Assembly (NCBI RefSeq): GCF_040702995.1
Contig: NZ_CP159992.1
Coordinates: 1,327,501 to 1,391,500 of the forward strand
Direction: 5' to 3'
Source of the DNA: Paenibacillus sp. AN1007
GTDB taxonomy: Bacteria > Bacillota > Bacilli > Paenibacillales > Paenibacillaceae
DNA length: 64,000 nucleotides
Position numbers and translations under genes: made by a program. The notes beneath the pieces were generated by a model that searched no databases, was not told where the DNA came from, and saw only the letters and a program-made list of their open reading frames with translations. Below, in pieces: positions 10,050 through 18,619 of this stretch. How positions within the stretch are numbered: the stretch's first letter is position 1; each line of letters begins with the position of its first letter.

Positions 10050-11333
10050 TTGGACAAATTGGTGATTGAAGGCGGGAAACCCCTATCAGGATCCATACGC
10101 ATCCATGGAGCGAAGAATGCTGCTTTACCGATTATGGCCGCAAGTTTGCTCGCAGACGGAGAAGTTACGCTGCACAACGTTCCACACTTGCTGGACATCG
10201 AAGTAATGCTGTATATCCTGGAACGGCTTGGATGCACCTGTCGGCATGAACAGGGAACAGTGACGATCAATACGTCATTGGTCCGGTCACATGATGTGCC
10301 AGAAGATCTCATGAAGCAAATGCGCTCTTCCATTTTTTTGATGGGGCCGCTGCTCGCTAGGTTTGGTAGAGTATCGGTGTACCAGCCGGGCGGCTGTGCG
10401 ATCGGAGAACGGAAAATTGATCTTCACCTCCGGGGGCTGGAAGCACTCGGAGCACAGATCGAAGAGCAGGACCAGCAGATTATCTGCCATGGAGCCCATC
10501 TTACCGGTTCAGATATTCATCTTGATTTTCCAAGTGTTGGGGCAACCGAGAACATTATGATGGCTGCTGTACTGGCTGAGGGCACAACGACGATATTTAA
10601 CGCTGCGAGGGAGCCCGAGATTCAGGATCTGCAGCACTTCCTGAATGCCATGGGTGCAAGAATCATGGGTGCCGGAACCGATACAATTACGATCAGCGGT
10701 GTAAAGAAGCTGCAGCCATGCACGTATGAGATCATACCGGATCGAATTGTTGCTGGAACTGTCATGATTGCGGCTGCTGCAACACGAGGCAGTGTTACGC
10801 TTACACACTGCAACCCGGCTCATCTTACTTCGCTTATACATGTGTTGAAGCGCACTGGTGTTCAAATCACAGTTTGCAATGATATAATGACTGTGAGCTG
10901 TATGACCCGCCCCAAATCAGTGGATCGTATCGTGACTTCTCCGTATCCTTCGTTTCCGACCGATCTTCAATCACAGATTATGGTGCTGCTCAGTTTGGCA
11001 GATGGATTCAGTGTGATGAAAGAGACCGTGTTCGAAGGCCGGTTCAAACATGTGGATGAACTGAACGTGATGGGAGCCGATATTTCAGTGGATCTGAACG
11101 CCGCGTTTATCCGTGGTGTTCCAAGACTATATGGGGCTACTGTGGAAGCGACAGATCTTCGCGCAGGGGCAGCATTAGTTATTGCAGGTCTGGCGGCTCA
11201 AGGTAAAACCGTTGTGGAGCAGGTGCACCACATTGACAGGGGATATGATCGAATCGAAAAGTTGTTCCAGAGTCTTGGAGCCTCGGTGGAGAGACAGTCG
11301 ACTGTTTCTAAGCAGTTGGATTTTGCCAATTAA
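10050..11333 (+). CDS. murA: UDP-GlcNAc 1-carboxyvinyltransferase
   Basis: First committed step of peptidoglycan synthesis: transfers enolpyruvate from PEP to UDP-GlcNAc. The 427-residue protein begins LDKLVIEGGKPLSG, matching the family N-terminus, and holds the catalytic cysteine at about residue 116 in PGGCAIGER. The phosphomycin-sensitive Cys form is therefore retained. The start is TTG 10050, supported by GGAGGTGA at 10039-10046; the upstream in-frame GTG at 10023 lacks such a site and would add residues outside the family. In B. subtilis this position holds murB; here murA follows a murB remnant. Which MurA paralogue this is (MurAA or MurAB) cannot be decided. Confidence 0.93.
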   Translation: MDKLVIEGGKPLSGSIRIHGAKNAALPIMAASLLADGEVTLHNVPHLLDIEVMLYILERLGCTCRHEQGTVTINTSLVRSHDVPEDLMKQMRSSIFLMGPLLARFGRVSVYQPGGCAIGERKIDLHLRGLEALGAQIEEQDQQIICHGAHLTGSDIHLDFPSVGATENIMMAAVLAEGTTTIFNAAREPEIQDLQHFLNAMGARIMGAGTDTITISGVKKLQPCTYEIIPDRIVAGTVMIAAAATRGSVTLTHCNPAHLTSLIHVLKRTGVQITVCNDIMTVSCMTRPKSVDRIVTSPYPSFPTDLQSQIMVLLSLADGFSVMKETVFEGRFKHVDELNVMGADISVDLNAAFIRGVPRLYGATVEATDLRAGAALVIAGLAAQGKTVVEQVHHIDRGYDRIEKLFQSLGASVERQSTVSKQLDFAN

Positions 11334-11343
11334 CGTCCTTGGC

Positions 11344-11369
11344 GTCCCCTTCTTCGAGGAGAAGGGGAC
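11344..11369 (+). other. Perfect hairpin between murA and divIB
   Basis: GTCCCCTTCT (11344-11353) and AGAAGGGGAC (11360-11369) are perfect complements around a six-base loop. It starts 10 bases after the murA stop and ends 23 bases before the divIB start. No run of T follows, so it is not a normal intrinsic terminator. It may protect the upstream mRNA end or reduce read-through into divIB. Confidence 0.6.
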
Positions 11370-11392
11370 CTGAGGCTTTGTGGAGCGTTATT

Positions 11393-12160
11393 ATGCCTAA
11401 AAGTCAAATTCCGGTTCTCAAGGAGAATCGCCCAAAAAAAAACACAAGCCGCAAAATTGTAATTATCTTATTACTACTATTTATTGCACTGCTGGCTGTA
11501 TTATTCTTTCGTTCTTCGGTAAGCCGTATATCGGCCATCGAAATAACGGGTAATGTATACACGGCAGCTTCAGCGCTGCTTGAAAAGAGCGGTCTGAAGG
11601 AAGGTGACCAGTTTTTTGGAACAAGTGCTGCTGAAGTCATTGAACGGATCAAAACGATTAAAGCTATCTCCACCGTTACTGTGGACAAGCAGTTTCCAGG
11701 CACCATCCATATCAAGGTTAAGGAATTCCCGACAGTCGCTTATGAACTTGACTCAAGCGGGGCACTCAAGGCAATTCTGTCCAATGGGACAAGCCTGAAT
11801 GTTCCGCCGACAATCGGTGTTGCGGTAGAGAAACCAATTCTGACCCAATGGAAGCCGAATGATCCACTCAAAGCAAAACTGAGTGAGGCGCTTGCCCAAA
11901 TTCCAAATGAACTGACAACGGATATTTCGGAAATTATTCCGAATCCGACGCCGTCATTTCCGGATCAGATCCGCATGTATACCAAGTCACAGTTTGAAGT
12001 GATCACAACGGTCTCGTTGTTAACGGATAAAGTGGAGTATTTAAACCAGGTTATAGAGACTGAACGGCCTGGTAAAATCACAATGCTTGAAGCGGATACG
12101 TATGTGCCGTTTATCCCGGAGAATCCGGAGGACAATGCTGAGCCGGGGACGTCGCAATGA
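11393..12160 (+). CDS. divIB: Cell division protein DivIB/FtsQ
   Basis: Single-pass membrane protein of the divisome that binds DivIC and FtsL. A positively charged tail (KKNTSRK) precedes one membrane helix near residues 22-41, followed by an extracellular POTRA domain and a beta domain, with a Pro/Glu-rich C-terminal end. ATG 11393 is preferred: GTGGAG lies 6-12 bases upstream and the protein then begins MPKSQIPVLK; a longer frame from 11339 would run through the hairpin. Length 255 residues fits the family. Its place between murA and ftsA follows the usual division cluster order. Confidence 0.9.
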   Translation: MPKSQIPVLKENRPKKNTSRKIVIILLLLFIALLAVLFFRSSVSRISAIEITGNVYTAASALLEKSGLKEGDQFFGTSAAEVIERIKTIKAISTVTVDKQFPGTIHIKVKEFPTVAYELDSSGALKAILSNGTSLNVPPTIGVAVEKPILTQWKPNDPLKAKLSEALAQIPNELTTDISEIIPNPTPSFPDQIRMYTKSQFEVITTVSLLTDKVEYLNQVIETERPGKITMLEADTYVPFIPENPEDNAEPGTSQ

Positions 12161-12365
12161 TGTCATTCGGTGATCGGCGGCACATTGCACAAAAGTGCAG
12201 GTGGAATCGGGGTTTGGCCCCGGTTCACACATGAAACTTGTTCTTTCTGAGATGAAGAAAAAATGGTACACTTGAACATACGGCAATTGAGTTACCTCCT
12301 TCTTTTTTCTTCAAGGTTTTATGTTACGCATCCAGAACTTGGCACCCAAAAAAATTGTAGAAAAA
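12161..12365. other. Intergenic region before ftsA promoter
   Basis: Contains two small hairpins: GCAC/GTGC around 12186-12199, and GAATCGGGG (12204-12212) with CCCCGGTTC (12218-12226). The second lacks a T-run immediately after it, so termination after divIB is uncertain. No gene is visible. Confidence 0.4.
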
Positions 12366-12394
12366 AGAGGGAAAGCCTAAGCTGTGTTGAATAT
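12366..12394 (+). promoter_or_regulatory. Probable sigma-H promoter of ftsAZ
   Basis: AGAGGGAAA (12366-12374), 11 bases, then GTTGAATAT (12386-12394) fits the sigma-H consensus RnAGGAwWW-N11/12-RnnGAATww with one mismatch. B. subtilis ftsAZ is known to have a sigma-H promoter (P2) that raises FtsA and FtsZ at sporulation onset. The site is 62 bases upstream of the ftsA start. No transcript data are available here. Confidence 0.5.
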
Positions 12395-12455
12395 GTTTTA
12401 ATGAGTGTTTAAACCCGAACGTAATTTACTATTGGAGTCAGGAGGTGCCACAGAC

Positions 12456-13730
12456 TTGAGCAGCAATGACATCATTGTTAGTTTGGACATCGGTACATCC
12501 AAAATTCGCGCTATTATTGGGGAAATTAATAATGGAACCTTTAATATTATTGGAGTTGGATCTGCCGACTCGGAAGGAATTCGCAAAGGTGTAATCGTAG
12601 ATATCGATCAGACGGTTCAGTCGATCCGCAATGCAGTGGATCATGCAGAACGTATGGTAGGTATTCAAATATCCGAAGTATATGTTGGAATCTCGGGCAA
12701 CCATATCGGACTGATGAGCAGTCACGGAGTGGTGGCAGTATCGAACGAGGATCGTGAGATCGGAGAAGAAGACATGGAGCGGGTGTTGAAAGCAGCCGAA
12801 GTCATTGCGGTTCCGCCGGAACGTGAAATTATTGATGTTGTCGCCAAGCAGTATGTTGTTGACGGCTTGGAGGGCATACAAGACCCGCGTGGGATGATTG
12901 GTGTTCGTCTGGAAGTTGAAGCAACCATCATTACAGGTGCAAAAACCGCGATACATAATCTTTTGCGCTGCGTGGAAAAAGCGGGATTAAAAGTAAGCGA
13001 TCTGGTTCTCATGTCATTGGGAGCAGGGCAGCTTGCTCTGTCCAAGGATGAGAAAACGATGGGCTCTGTGCTGGTGGATATCGGAGCAGGTGCTACAACG
13101 ATTGCTATCTTTGAAGAGGACAGTCTGGTTGCAACTTCAACACTGCCAATCGGCGGGGAATTTGTAACGAATGATATTGCCTACGGTCTGCGCACTCTGA
13201 CGGACCAGGCAGAGAAAGTCAAGCTGAAATACGGTTGTGCCTGGCTGGATGATGCTGCCGCAGATGTGATGTTCAAAGTTACGCGCATTGGCAGTAACGT
13301 AGACAAGGAGTTTTCACAAGAGGATCTGGCGGCTATTATTGAACCGAGAGTTCAGGAAATATTCCAGATGATCGGTCAAGAAGTGAAACGCCTTGGTTAC
13401 AACGAACTTCCTGGAGGTTATATACTAACGGGAGGTACGGTCTCTATGCCTGGCGTTCTGCAAGTAGCACAGCATGAGCTTGCTGCTTCAGTACGTGTTG
13501 CCGTTCCGGATTACATTGGTGTACGTGATCCTGGGTATACCAGCGGCGTTGGTATTTTACACAACGTTATCCGCAGTTTGCGCATCAGGCCCTCAAGCAG
13601 CAGCGGCGGTAACAACAACACCACCAGCAAGAAACCGGCGAACCGTCCGAAGCCGAATGCGGCACAGGAATCGGAGCAAAAACCGGGTCTGTTCGAACGA
13701 CTGAAGAATATGTTCAGTGAATTTATATAA
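12456..13730 (+). CDS. ftsA: Cell division protein FtsA
   Basis: Actin-like ATPase that tethers FtsZ filaments to the membrane. It begins LSSNDIIVSLDIGTSK, the first phosphate-binding strand, and contains a second phosphate loop VDIGAGATTIAIF and the adenosine motif LTGGTVSMPG. A Ser/Asn/Lys-rich linker leads to a C-terminal amphipathic helix (LFERLKNMFSEFI), the membrane-targeting sequence. Start TTG 12456 has GGAGGTG at 12441-12447, eight bases away; the upstream GTG 12405 lacks one. Length is 424 residues. Confidence 0.95.
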   Translation: MSSNDIIVSLDIGTSKIRAIIGEINNGTFNIIGVGSADSEGIRKGVIVDIDQTVQSIRNAVDHAERMVGIQISEVYVGISGNHIGLMSSHGVVAVSNEDREIGEEDMERVLKAAEVIAVPPEREIIDVVAKQYVVDGLEGIQDPRGMIGVRLEVEATIITGAKTAIHNLLRCVEKAGLKVSDLVLMSLGAGQLALSKDEKTMGSVLVDIGAGATTIAIFEEDSLVATSTLPIGGEFVTNDIAYGLRTLTDQAEKVKLKYGCAWLDDAAADVMFKVTRIGSNVDKEFSQEDLAAIIEPRVQEIFQMIGQEVKRLGYNELPGGYILTGGTVSMPGVLQVAQHELAASVRVAVPDYIGVRDPGYTSGVGILHNVIRSLRIRPSSSSGGNNNTTSKKPANRPKPNAAQESEQKPGLFERLKNMFSEFI

Positions 13731-13755
13731 CAGGTTGGATCCATTTCATACATTC

Positions 13756-13784
13756 TTGAAGCCGTCTGAATGCGCTGGTACTAA
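13756..13784 (+). promoter_or_regulatory. Possible sigma-A promoter of ftsZ
   Basis: TTGAAG (13756-13761), 17-base spacer, TACTAA (13779-13784). Both hexamers deviate modestly from consensus but spacing is ideal. It lies about 97 bases upstream of the ftsZ start in the 150-base ftsA-ftsZ gap. Confidence 0.4.
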
Positions 13785-13880
13785 AATAAACGCTTTCGTT
13801 CGTCGATATATGAAATTGATTCGGTTCAAATCAAAAATTGGACGGGCCATTCATGCACATTGAGGGGGAGATGGAATAAT

Positions 13881-14990
13881 ATGTTGGAATTTGATTTTGA
13901 AATGGAGAGCTTGGCTCAGATTAAAGTTATCGGGGTAGGCGGTGGCGGAAGCAACGCTGTCAACCGAATGATTGAAAATGGTGTGCAAGGTGTAGAATTC
14001 ATTACAGCGAATACGGATGCGCAGGCGTTACATCTGGCGAAATCCGAACACAAATTACAGATTGGCGATAAGTTGACACGGGGTCTTGGTGCCGGTGCCA
14101 ACCCTGAAGTAGGCAAAAAAGCCGCCGAAGAATCTCGTGATCTGATGATGAATACCTTGAAGGGTGCCGACATGGTTTTTGTAACTGCCGGTATGGGCGG
14201 GGGTACAGGAACAGGGGCTGCTCCAGTCATCGCTGAGATCGCCAAAGAATGCGGCGCTCTCACAGTAGGCGTAGTAACACGACCATTTACGTTTGAAGGA
14301 CCGAAACGTTCAAGGCATGCCGAGCAGGGCATTGAAGCGTTGAAGGAAAAAGTAGATACGTTGATCGTTATTCCGAACGATCGTTTGCTTGAAATTGTTG
14401 ACAAAAAGACACCTATGCTTGAAGCATTCCTTCAAGTAGATAACGTCCTCCGTCAAGCCGTTCAAGGTATTTCTGACCTAATTAAAGTCCCGGGCCTGAT
14501 TAACCTTGACTTTGCAGACGTCAAGACGATTATGACAGAACGTGGATCGGCCCTAATGGGAATCGGTGAAGCAACGGGAGAAAACCGTGCTGCTGAAGCT
14601 GCACGCAAAGCTATCATGAGCCCATTGCTTGAAACTTCGATTGAAGGAGCACGTGGTGTCATCATGAACATTACGGGCGGAAATAATCTTTCCCTGTACG
14701 AAGTAAATGAAGCAGCAGAGATTGTCACTGCGGCCTCAGATCCGGAAGTGAACATGATCTTTGGTGCGATTATTGACGAAAACCTAAAAGAGGAGATCAA
14801 GGTTACGGTAATCGCAACTGGATTCGAGGATAAGCCCGAGGTTCCTCAAGTGCGTAAACCTGCTGCCGCCGCAGACACGGCAGAGACACGTTCACCGAAT
14901 CTTCGTCCATTCGGAAACCAGCCAAGTAATGATCAGCTGGACATTCCGACATTTTTACGTAATCGTTCCCGGAACAACAATAACGAATAA
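13881..14990 (+). CDS. ftsZ: Cell division protein FtsZ
   Basis: Tubulin-like GTPase forming the cytokinetic ring. The GTP-binding signature GGGTGTG lies near residues 105-111, the N-terminal [15 protein letters not shown] loop near 15-29, and the catalytic T7 loop (NLDFADVK) near 206. A variable linker ends in the conserved C-terminal peptide [10 protein letters not shown], which binds FtsA and SepF (sepF is also encoded in this window). ATG 13881 is the start, with GAGGGGGAGATGG just upstream. Length is 369 residues. A clear terminator follows. Confidence 0.98.
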   Translation: MLEFDFEMESLAQIKVIGVGGGGSNAVNRMIENGVQGVEFITANTDAQALHLAKSEHKLQIGDKLTRGLGAGANPEVGKKAAEESRDLMMNTLKGADMVFVTAGMGGGTGTGAAPVIAEIAKECGALTVGVVTRPFTFEGPKRSRHAEQGIEALKEKVDTLIVIPNDRLLEIVDKKTPMLEAFLQVDNVLRQAVQGISDLIKVPGLINLDFADVKTIMTERGSALMGIGEATGENRAAEAARKAIMSPLLETSIEGARGVIMNITGGNNLSLYEVNEAAEIVTAASDPEVNMIFGAIIDENLKEEIKVTVIATGFEDKPEVPQVRKPAAAADTAETRSPNLRPFGNQPSNDQLDIPTFLRNRSRNNNNE

Positions 14991-15010
14991 TACGCTTGTG
15001 TATAACTTGG

Positions 15011-15047
15011 AAACCCGGTACTGCTTCTGGAGCAGCCGGGTTTTTTT
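15011..15047 (+). terminator. Intrinsic terminator after ftsZ
   Basis: AACCCGG ... CCGGGTT arms with an inner CTGCT/AGCAG pair and a TTTTTTT run. It separates the division cluster from the spoIIG locus. Confidence 0.9.
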
Positions 15048-15109
15048 GCTGTTTTCTTATATATCTTAACATACAAGAATGAACAAATTCTGAACAACCT
15101 GCCTGATAC

Positions 15110-15179
15110 ATTCCGACAAAAATAGTTGAAGACAAGCTCCCACATTTAGACAGACTTTGAACAGGAGGCTCCGTATACT
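15110..15179 (+). promoter_or_regulatory. Possible Spo0A-controlled promoter of spoIIGA
   Basis: A good -10 (TATACT, 15174-15179) has only a poor -35 at 21-22 bases (TTAGACA, 15146-15152). The B. subtilis spoIIG promoter is known for just such an over-long 22-base spacer rescued by Spo0A. A sequence one base off an inverted 0A box (TTCCGACA, complement TGTCGGAA) lies about 30 bases further upstream. The pattern fits, but each part alone is weak. The remaining bases up to 15349 form a leader of about 165 bases without a convincing gene. Confidence 0.35.
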
Positions 15180-15349
15180 TGGGAATATGCTCATGAATAT
15201 CGAAATGATGATGCATGTAAGAGCGGTTCATTCTGAAGCATTCAAAGATCTTTTCAATCCGAGGGGTTCAGGATCGTTCGATTTGAAGCGTTCGCAAATC
15301 TCATTCGTAACATTTATTTCGATAGGTCAGCTGCAGGCAGGTGAAGAGC

Positions 15350-16330
15350 GTGGTTGTTTATGTCGATCTGATTTTTCTAACGAACCTTTGCATTGATGGA
15401 ACGCTTATTGGATTGACGGCCTGGATGCGCCAAACGAAGCTGGTCTGGTGGAGATGGCTGTTATCGGCCATCGTTGGCGCGTTATACGTTGTGATGATGT
15501 TTGTGCCGGCGTTGGATTTTCTGTTTACGTTTTTAATCAAGTTTGGTTTTTCTCTCGTTATGTTGAGCATTGCGTTTGGATATAAGGGACTGCAGGCTTT
15601 TGTGAGGACGCTGGGTACATTTTATGTGATTAATTTTGTCGCGGCTGGAGGCATTTTGGGTGTGCACTATATGCTTCAGAGTTCAGGAGAGCTGTTCAAC
15701 GGGATCTGGTTTACTGCTTCTGGCGGCATGTCGTTTGATCTGAAGATTGCGTTCTGGTTCACATTCATTGTATTCTTTGCGGTCCTCTTATTATTCAAAA
15801 TTGTACAAAGTGCCAAACGAAAAACAGATCGCCTGACCACTTACCTAGGAATCGTTGAGGTTTCTATTGATGAGGTTATCGTTTCCTGTACAGGCCTTCT
15901 GGATACGGGGAATCAGCTTACAGATCCCTTGTCGCGCTTGCCGGTGATGGTTATGGAGGTTTCATTGTGGCAGGAGATGCTGCCTGATTCCTGGAAAAGC
16001 CGATTAAAGCACGAACCGCCGGACAACCTCATTATGGAGCTGGACCAGGAACATTTTCAGTGGCAGGATCGACTGCGCCTGGTTCCCTATCGAGGGATAA
16101 ACAAAGGAACGGCGTTTATGTTGGCGATCAAACCAGATCGGGTAAAGGTGACGATGGAGGGAAGAGATTATGTGACGACAAAGGTTCTGATTGGGCTGGA
16201 TGGGGGTGTTTTGTCGTCAGACGGGAAATATCAGGCTGTAATTCATCCTGAACTGGTGCAAGAAGCAGCTTCTGCGCAGTCTACGGCTAAATCCGCGGAA
16301 GCAACAGAAAAGCCGCTGAATGTGGGATAG
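15350..16330 (+). CDS. spoIIGA: Sigma-E processing peptidase SpoIIGA
   Basis: Membrane aspartic protease that cleaves pro-sigma-E in the mother cell when triggered by SpoIIR from the forespore. The N-terminal half has about five membrane helices; the C-terminal half carries the catalytic aspartate in LLDTGNQL near residue 184. GTG 15350 is chosen over GTG 15341 because AGGTGA lies 6 bases upstream of it and the protein then starts VVYVDLIF, matching the family. It precedes its substrate gene sigE by 11 bases. Confidence 0.92.
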   Translation: MVVYVDLIFLTNLCIDGTLIGLTAWMRQTKLVWWRWLLSAIVGALYVVMMFVPALDFLFTFLIKFGFSLVMLSIAFGYKGLQAFVRTLGTFYVINFVAAGGILGVHYMLQSSGELFNGIWFTASGGMSFDLKIAFWFTFIVFFAVLLLFKIVQSAKRKTDRLTTYLGIVEVSIDEVIVSCTGLLDTGNQLTDPLSRLPVMVMEVSLWQEMLPDSWKSRLKHEPPDNLIMELDQEHFQWQDRLRLVPYRGINKGTAFMLAIKPDRVKVTMEGRDYVTTKVLIGLDGGVLSSDGKYQAVIHPELVQEAASAQSTAKSAEATEKPLNVG

Positions 16331-16341
16331 GAGGAACCTGG

Positions 16342-17064
16342 ATGCTTGTGAAATGGAAACTGGTTGCGCAGCTGAACTATTACCGTTTATTATTCCTGTT
16401 TGGACTGAAGAGTGAAGAGATTTATTACATCGGGGGAAGTGAGGCACTTCCGCCTCCATTGACACGCGAAGAAGAGGAATACCTGCTGCAAAAATTATCG
16501 TCGGGCGATTCGGCTATTCGTGCCATGCTGATTGAACGAAATTTGCGTCTGGTGGTATACATCGCACGGAAGTTCGAGAACACAGGCATTAACATCGAAG
16601 ATCTGGTGTCCATTGGGGCAATCGGACTGATCAAGGCTGTGAATACGTTTGATCCGGAAAAGAAAATCAAGCTGGCCACCTATGCTTCGAGGTGTATCGA
16701 AAATGAAATTTTAATGTATTTGCGCCGCAACAGCAAAATCCGTACCGAAGTTTCTTTTGACGAACCGCTTAATATTGACTGGGATGGAAATGAACTTTTA
16801 TTGTCTGATGTGCTGGGTACGGAGAACGATACAATCTATCGAAATATTGAAGAACAGGTAGATCGCAAGCTGCTGCACAAGGCGCTGGAGAAACTGACGG
16901 ATCGTGAGCGAATGATTATGGAGCTTCGTTTTGGCCTGACAGACGGTGAAGAAAAGACACAAAAGGATGTGGCAGACCTGCTTGGAATCTCCCAATCCTA
17001 TATCTCTCGTCTTGAAAAAAGAATCATCAAAAGGCTGCGGAAAGAGTTCAACAAGATGGTCTGA
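16342..17064 (+). CDS. sigE: RNA polymerase sporulation sigma factor sigma-E (pro-form)
   Basis: Early mother-cell sigma factor. The first 28 or so residues are the membrane-binding pro-sequence, and the cleavage region [15 protein letters not shown] is nearly as in B. subtilis. Region 2 ([18 protein letters not shown]) and region 4 helix-turn-helix ([19 protein letters not shown]) follow. ATG start with AGGAGGAACC-type ribosome binding site immediately upstream. Length 240 residues is standard. Confidence 0.97.
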   Translation: MLVKWKLVAQLNYYRLLFLFGLKSEEIYYIGGSEALPPPLTREEEEYLLQKLSSGDSAIRAMLIERNLRLVVYIARKFENTGINIEDLVSIGAIGLIKAVNTFDPEKKIKLATYASRCIENEILMYLRRNSKIRTEVSFDEPLNIDWDGNELLLSDVLGTENDTIYRNIEEQVDRKLLHKALEKLTDRERMIMELRFGLTDGEEKTQKDVADLLGISQSYISRLEKRIIKRLRKEFNKMV

Positions 17065-17112
17065 TCCTGTGGAAAATAGAGAATGGGTATTACTGGCAAG
17101 GGTACCAATGAC

Positions 17113-17140
17113 GAATAAAAAAGCCTGCCCCGGAGATAAT
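17113..17140 (+). promoter_or_regulatory. Possible sigma-F type promoter of sigG
   Basis: GGAGATAAT (17132-17140) fits the forespore sigma-F -10 pattern GGnnAnAnT, and GAATA (17113-17117) stands in the -35 place with a 14-base spacer, slightly short. B. subtilis sigG (spoIIIG) is known to be read from a sigma-F promoter in the gap after sigE. The match is suggestive only. Confidence 0.35.
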
Positions 17141-17176
17141 GTACATTAATGTTTCTCCTTGGGAGGTAAAATCACG

Positions 17177-17959
17177 ATGACCCGAAACAAAGTCGAGATT
17201 TGTGGCGTGGACACCGCAAAGTTGCCTGTTCTCACCAATACTGAAATGCGGGAATTATTTCATTCCCTTCAGCAGCACCATGATCGCTCAGCAAGAGAGA
17301 AATTAGTGAATGGCAACCTGCGTCTGGTACTCAGTGTCATTCAGCGTTTTAACAATCGGGGGGAGTTTGTCGATGATCTGTTCCAGGTTGGCTGCATCGG
17401 CCTGATGAAAGCCATTGATAATTTTGATTTATCCCAGAATGTCAAATTTTCAACCTATGCGGTGCCGATGATTATCGGTGAAATTCGCAGATATCTGCGT
17501 GACAATAACCCGATTCGAGTATCCCGGTCATTACGGGATATTGCCTATAAGGCACTTCAGGTTCGTGACAGCCTGACGAATAAAAATTCACGCGAGCCAA
17601 CGATATTCGAAATTTCAGAGGCACTCAACGTGCCGAAGGAAGATGTTGTTTTTGCACTGGATGCTATTCAGGACCCGGTATCTCTGTTTGAACCCATTTA
17701 TCATGATGGCGGAGACCCCATCTATGTGATGGATCAAATTAGTGATGACAAAAACAAGGACGTATCCTGGATTGAGGAAATTGCACTCCGTGAAGCGATG
17801 CACCGTCTTGGTCAGCGGGAAAAGATGATATTGTCGATGCGCTTTTTTGAAGGCAAAACCCAGATGGAAGTAGCAGATGAAATCGGCATATCGCAGGCCC
17901 AAGTTTCACGTCTCGAAAAATCAGCTATACAGCAGATGCAGAAACATGTGAAGTCGTAA
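17177..17959 (+). CDS. sigG: RNA polymerase sporulation sigma factor sigma-G
   Basis: Late forespore-specific sigma factor. It begins MTRNKVEICGVDT, typical of sigma-G, with region 2 (VDDLFQVGCIGLMKAIDNFD) and a region 4 helix-turn-helix (MEVADEIGISQAQVSRLE). ATG 17177 has GGGAGG at 17161-17166. Length 260 residues. It has its own likely promoter in the 112-base gap after sigE and is followed by a terminator. Confidence 0.97.
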   Translation: MTRNKVEICGVDTAKLPVLTNTEMRELFHSLQQHHDRSAREKLVNGNLRLVLSVIQRFNNRGEFVDDLFQVGCIGLMKAIDNFDLSQNVKFSTYAVPMIIGEIRRYLRDNNPIRVSRSLRDIAYKALQVRDSLTNKNSREPTIFEISEALNVPKEDVVFALDAIQDPVSLFEPIYHDGGDPIYVMDQISDDKNKDVSWIEEIALREAMHRLGQREKMILSMRFFEGKTQMEVADEIGISQAQVSRLEKSAIQQMQKHVKS

Positions 17960-17973
17960 TGTGATATAAAGCA

Positions 17974-18017
17974 AAAGGACGATCCAGCGGATAATTACTC
18001 CAATGATCGTCTTTTTT
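17974..18017 (+). terminator. Terminator after sigG
   Basis: GACGATC (17978-17984) pairs with GATCGTC (18005-18011), followed by TTTTTT. The loop is long (20 bases), so strength is uncertain. Confidence 0.7.
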
Positions 18018-18172
18018 GTGCGGCAGAAAGGAAGATATCCGAAGAGAGTACGCTGCCGTCCAGATTTGCATGAGCGCCTAAGCGAAAAACAGGACATTTT
18101 TCGCCTGCAGCACATATATTGTTATAGAAGGATGCAGAACGGGCAGATGAGCGTTAACAGGGGGCGAGAGCA

Positions 18173-18565
18173 ATGAGAGCGAATGCGAATGAATCGACAT
18201 CACGGGGCATGAAAATTTCCGATTTTCAAACGAAGGATGTTATTAATATTACGGATGGCAAACGTCTCGGTCAGATTAGTGATCTGGAACTCGATCTCAA
18301 ACAAGGACGAATCGAAGCCATCGTTGTACCAGGATACAGCCGTTTTATGGGGTTATTTGGAGGAGGGACGGATCTCATCATTCCCTGGAGAAATATTGTG
18401 AAGATCGGCTCTGATGTCATTCTGGTTAAAATGGATGAGGTGAAGGAACAGGTTTATGACGAGCGCGAACGAGAAGCGCGGCTGTATGATGAGCAGCAGC
18501 AGAGTCGTACGGAACGGCTGGAACGGCTGGATCGGTTGGATCGGAATCAGCGGAGAACGATATAA
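18173..18565 (+). CDS. ylmC: YlmC/YmxH family sporulation protein (PRC-barrel)
   Basis: Small protein of 130 residues built on a PRC-barrel beta fold; the stretch KRLGQISDLELDLKQGRIEA is typical. In B. subtilis ylmC lies just after sigG, as here. Molecular function is not known. The C-terminal third is highly charged with LERLDRLD-type repeats. ATG 18173 has AGGGGGCGAGA upstream; an internal ATG at 18209 would match shorter family members but has a poorer site. Confidence 0.85.
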   Translation: MRANANESTSRGMKISDFQTKDVINITDGKRLGQISDLELDLKQGRIEAIVVPGYSRFMGLFGGGTDLIIPWRNIVKIGSDVILVKMDEVKEQVYDEREREARLYDEQQQSRTERLERLDRLDRNQRRTI

Positions 18566-18619
18566 GCGAGACAGAACGCGTCTGCATTTGGTACACTGGA
18601 AGTTGTGAGGTGAGAAAGA

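Noticed and set aside
15157..15396. 79-residue frame in the spoIIGA leader
   Set aside because: Met-rich translation without similarity; starts at a TTG within the proposed promoter and runs into spoIIGA in another frame.
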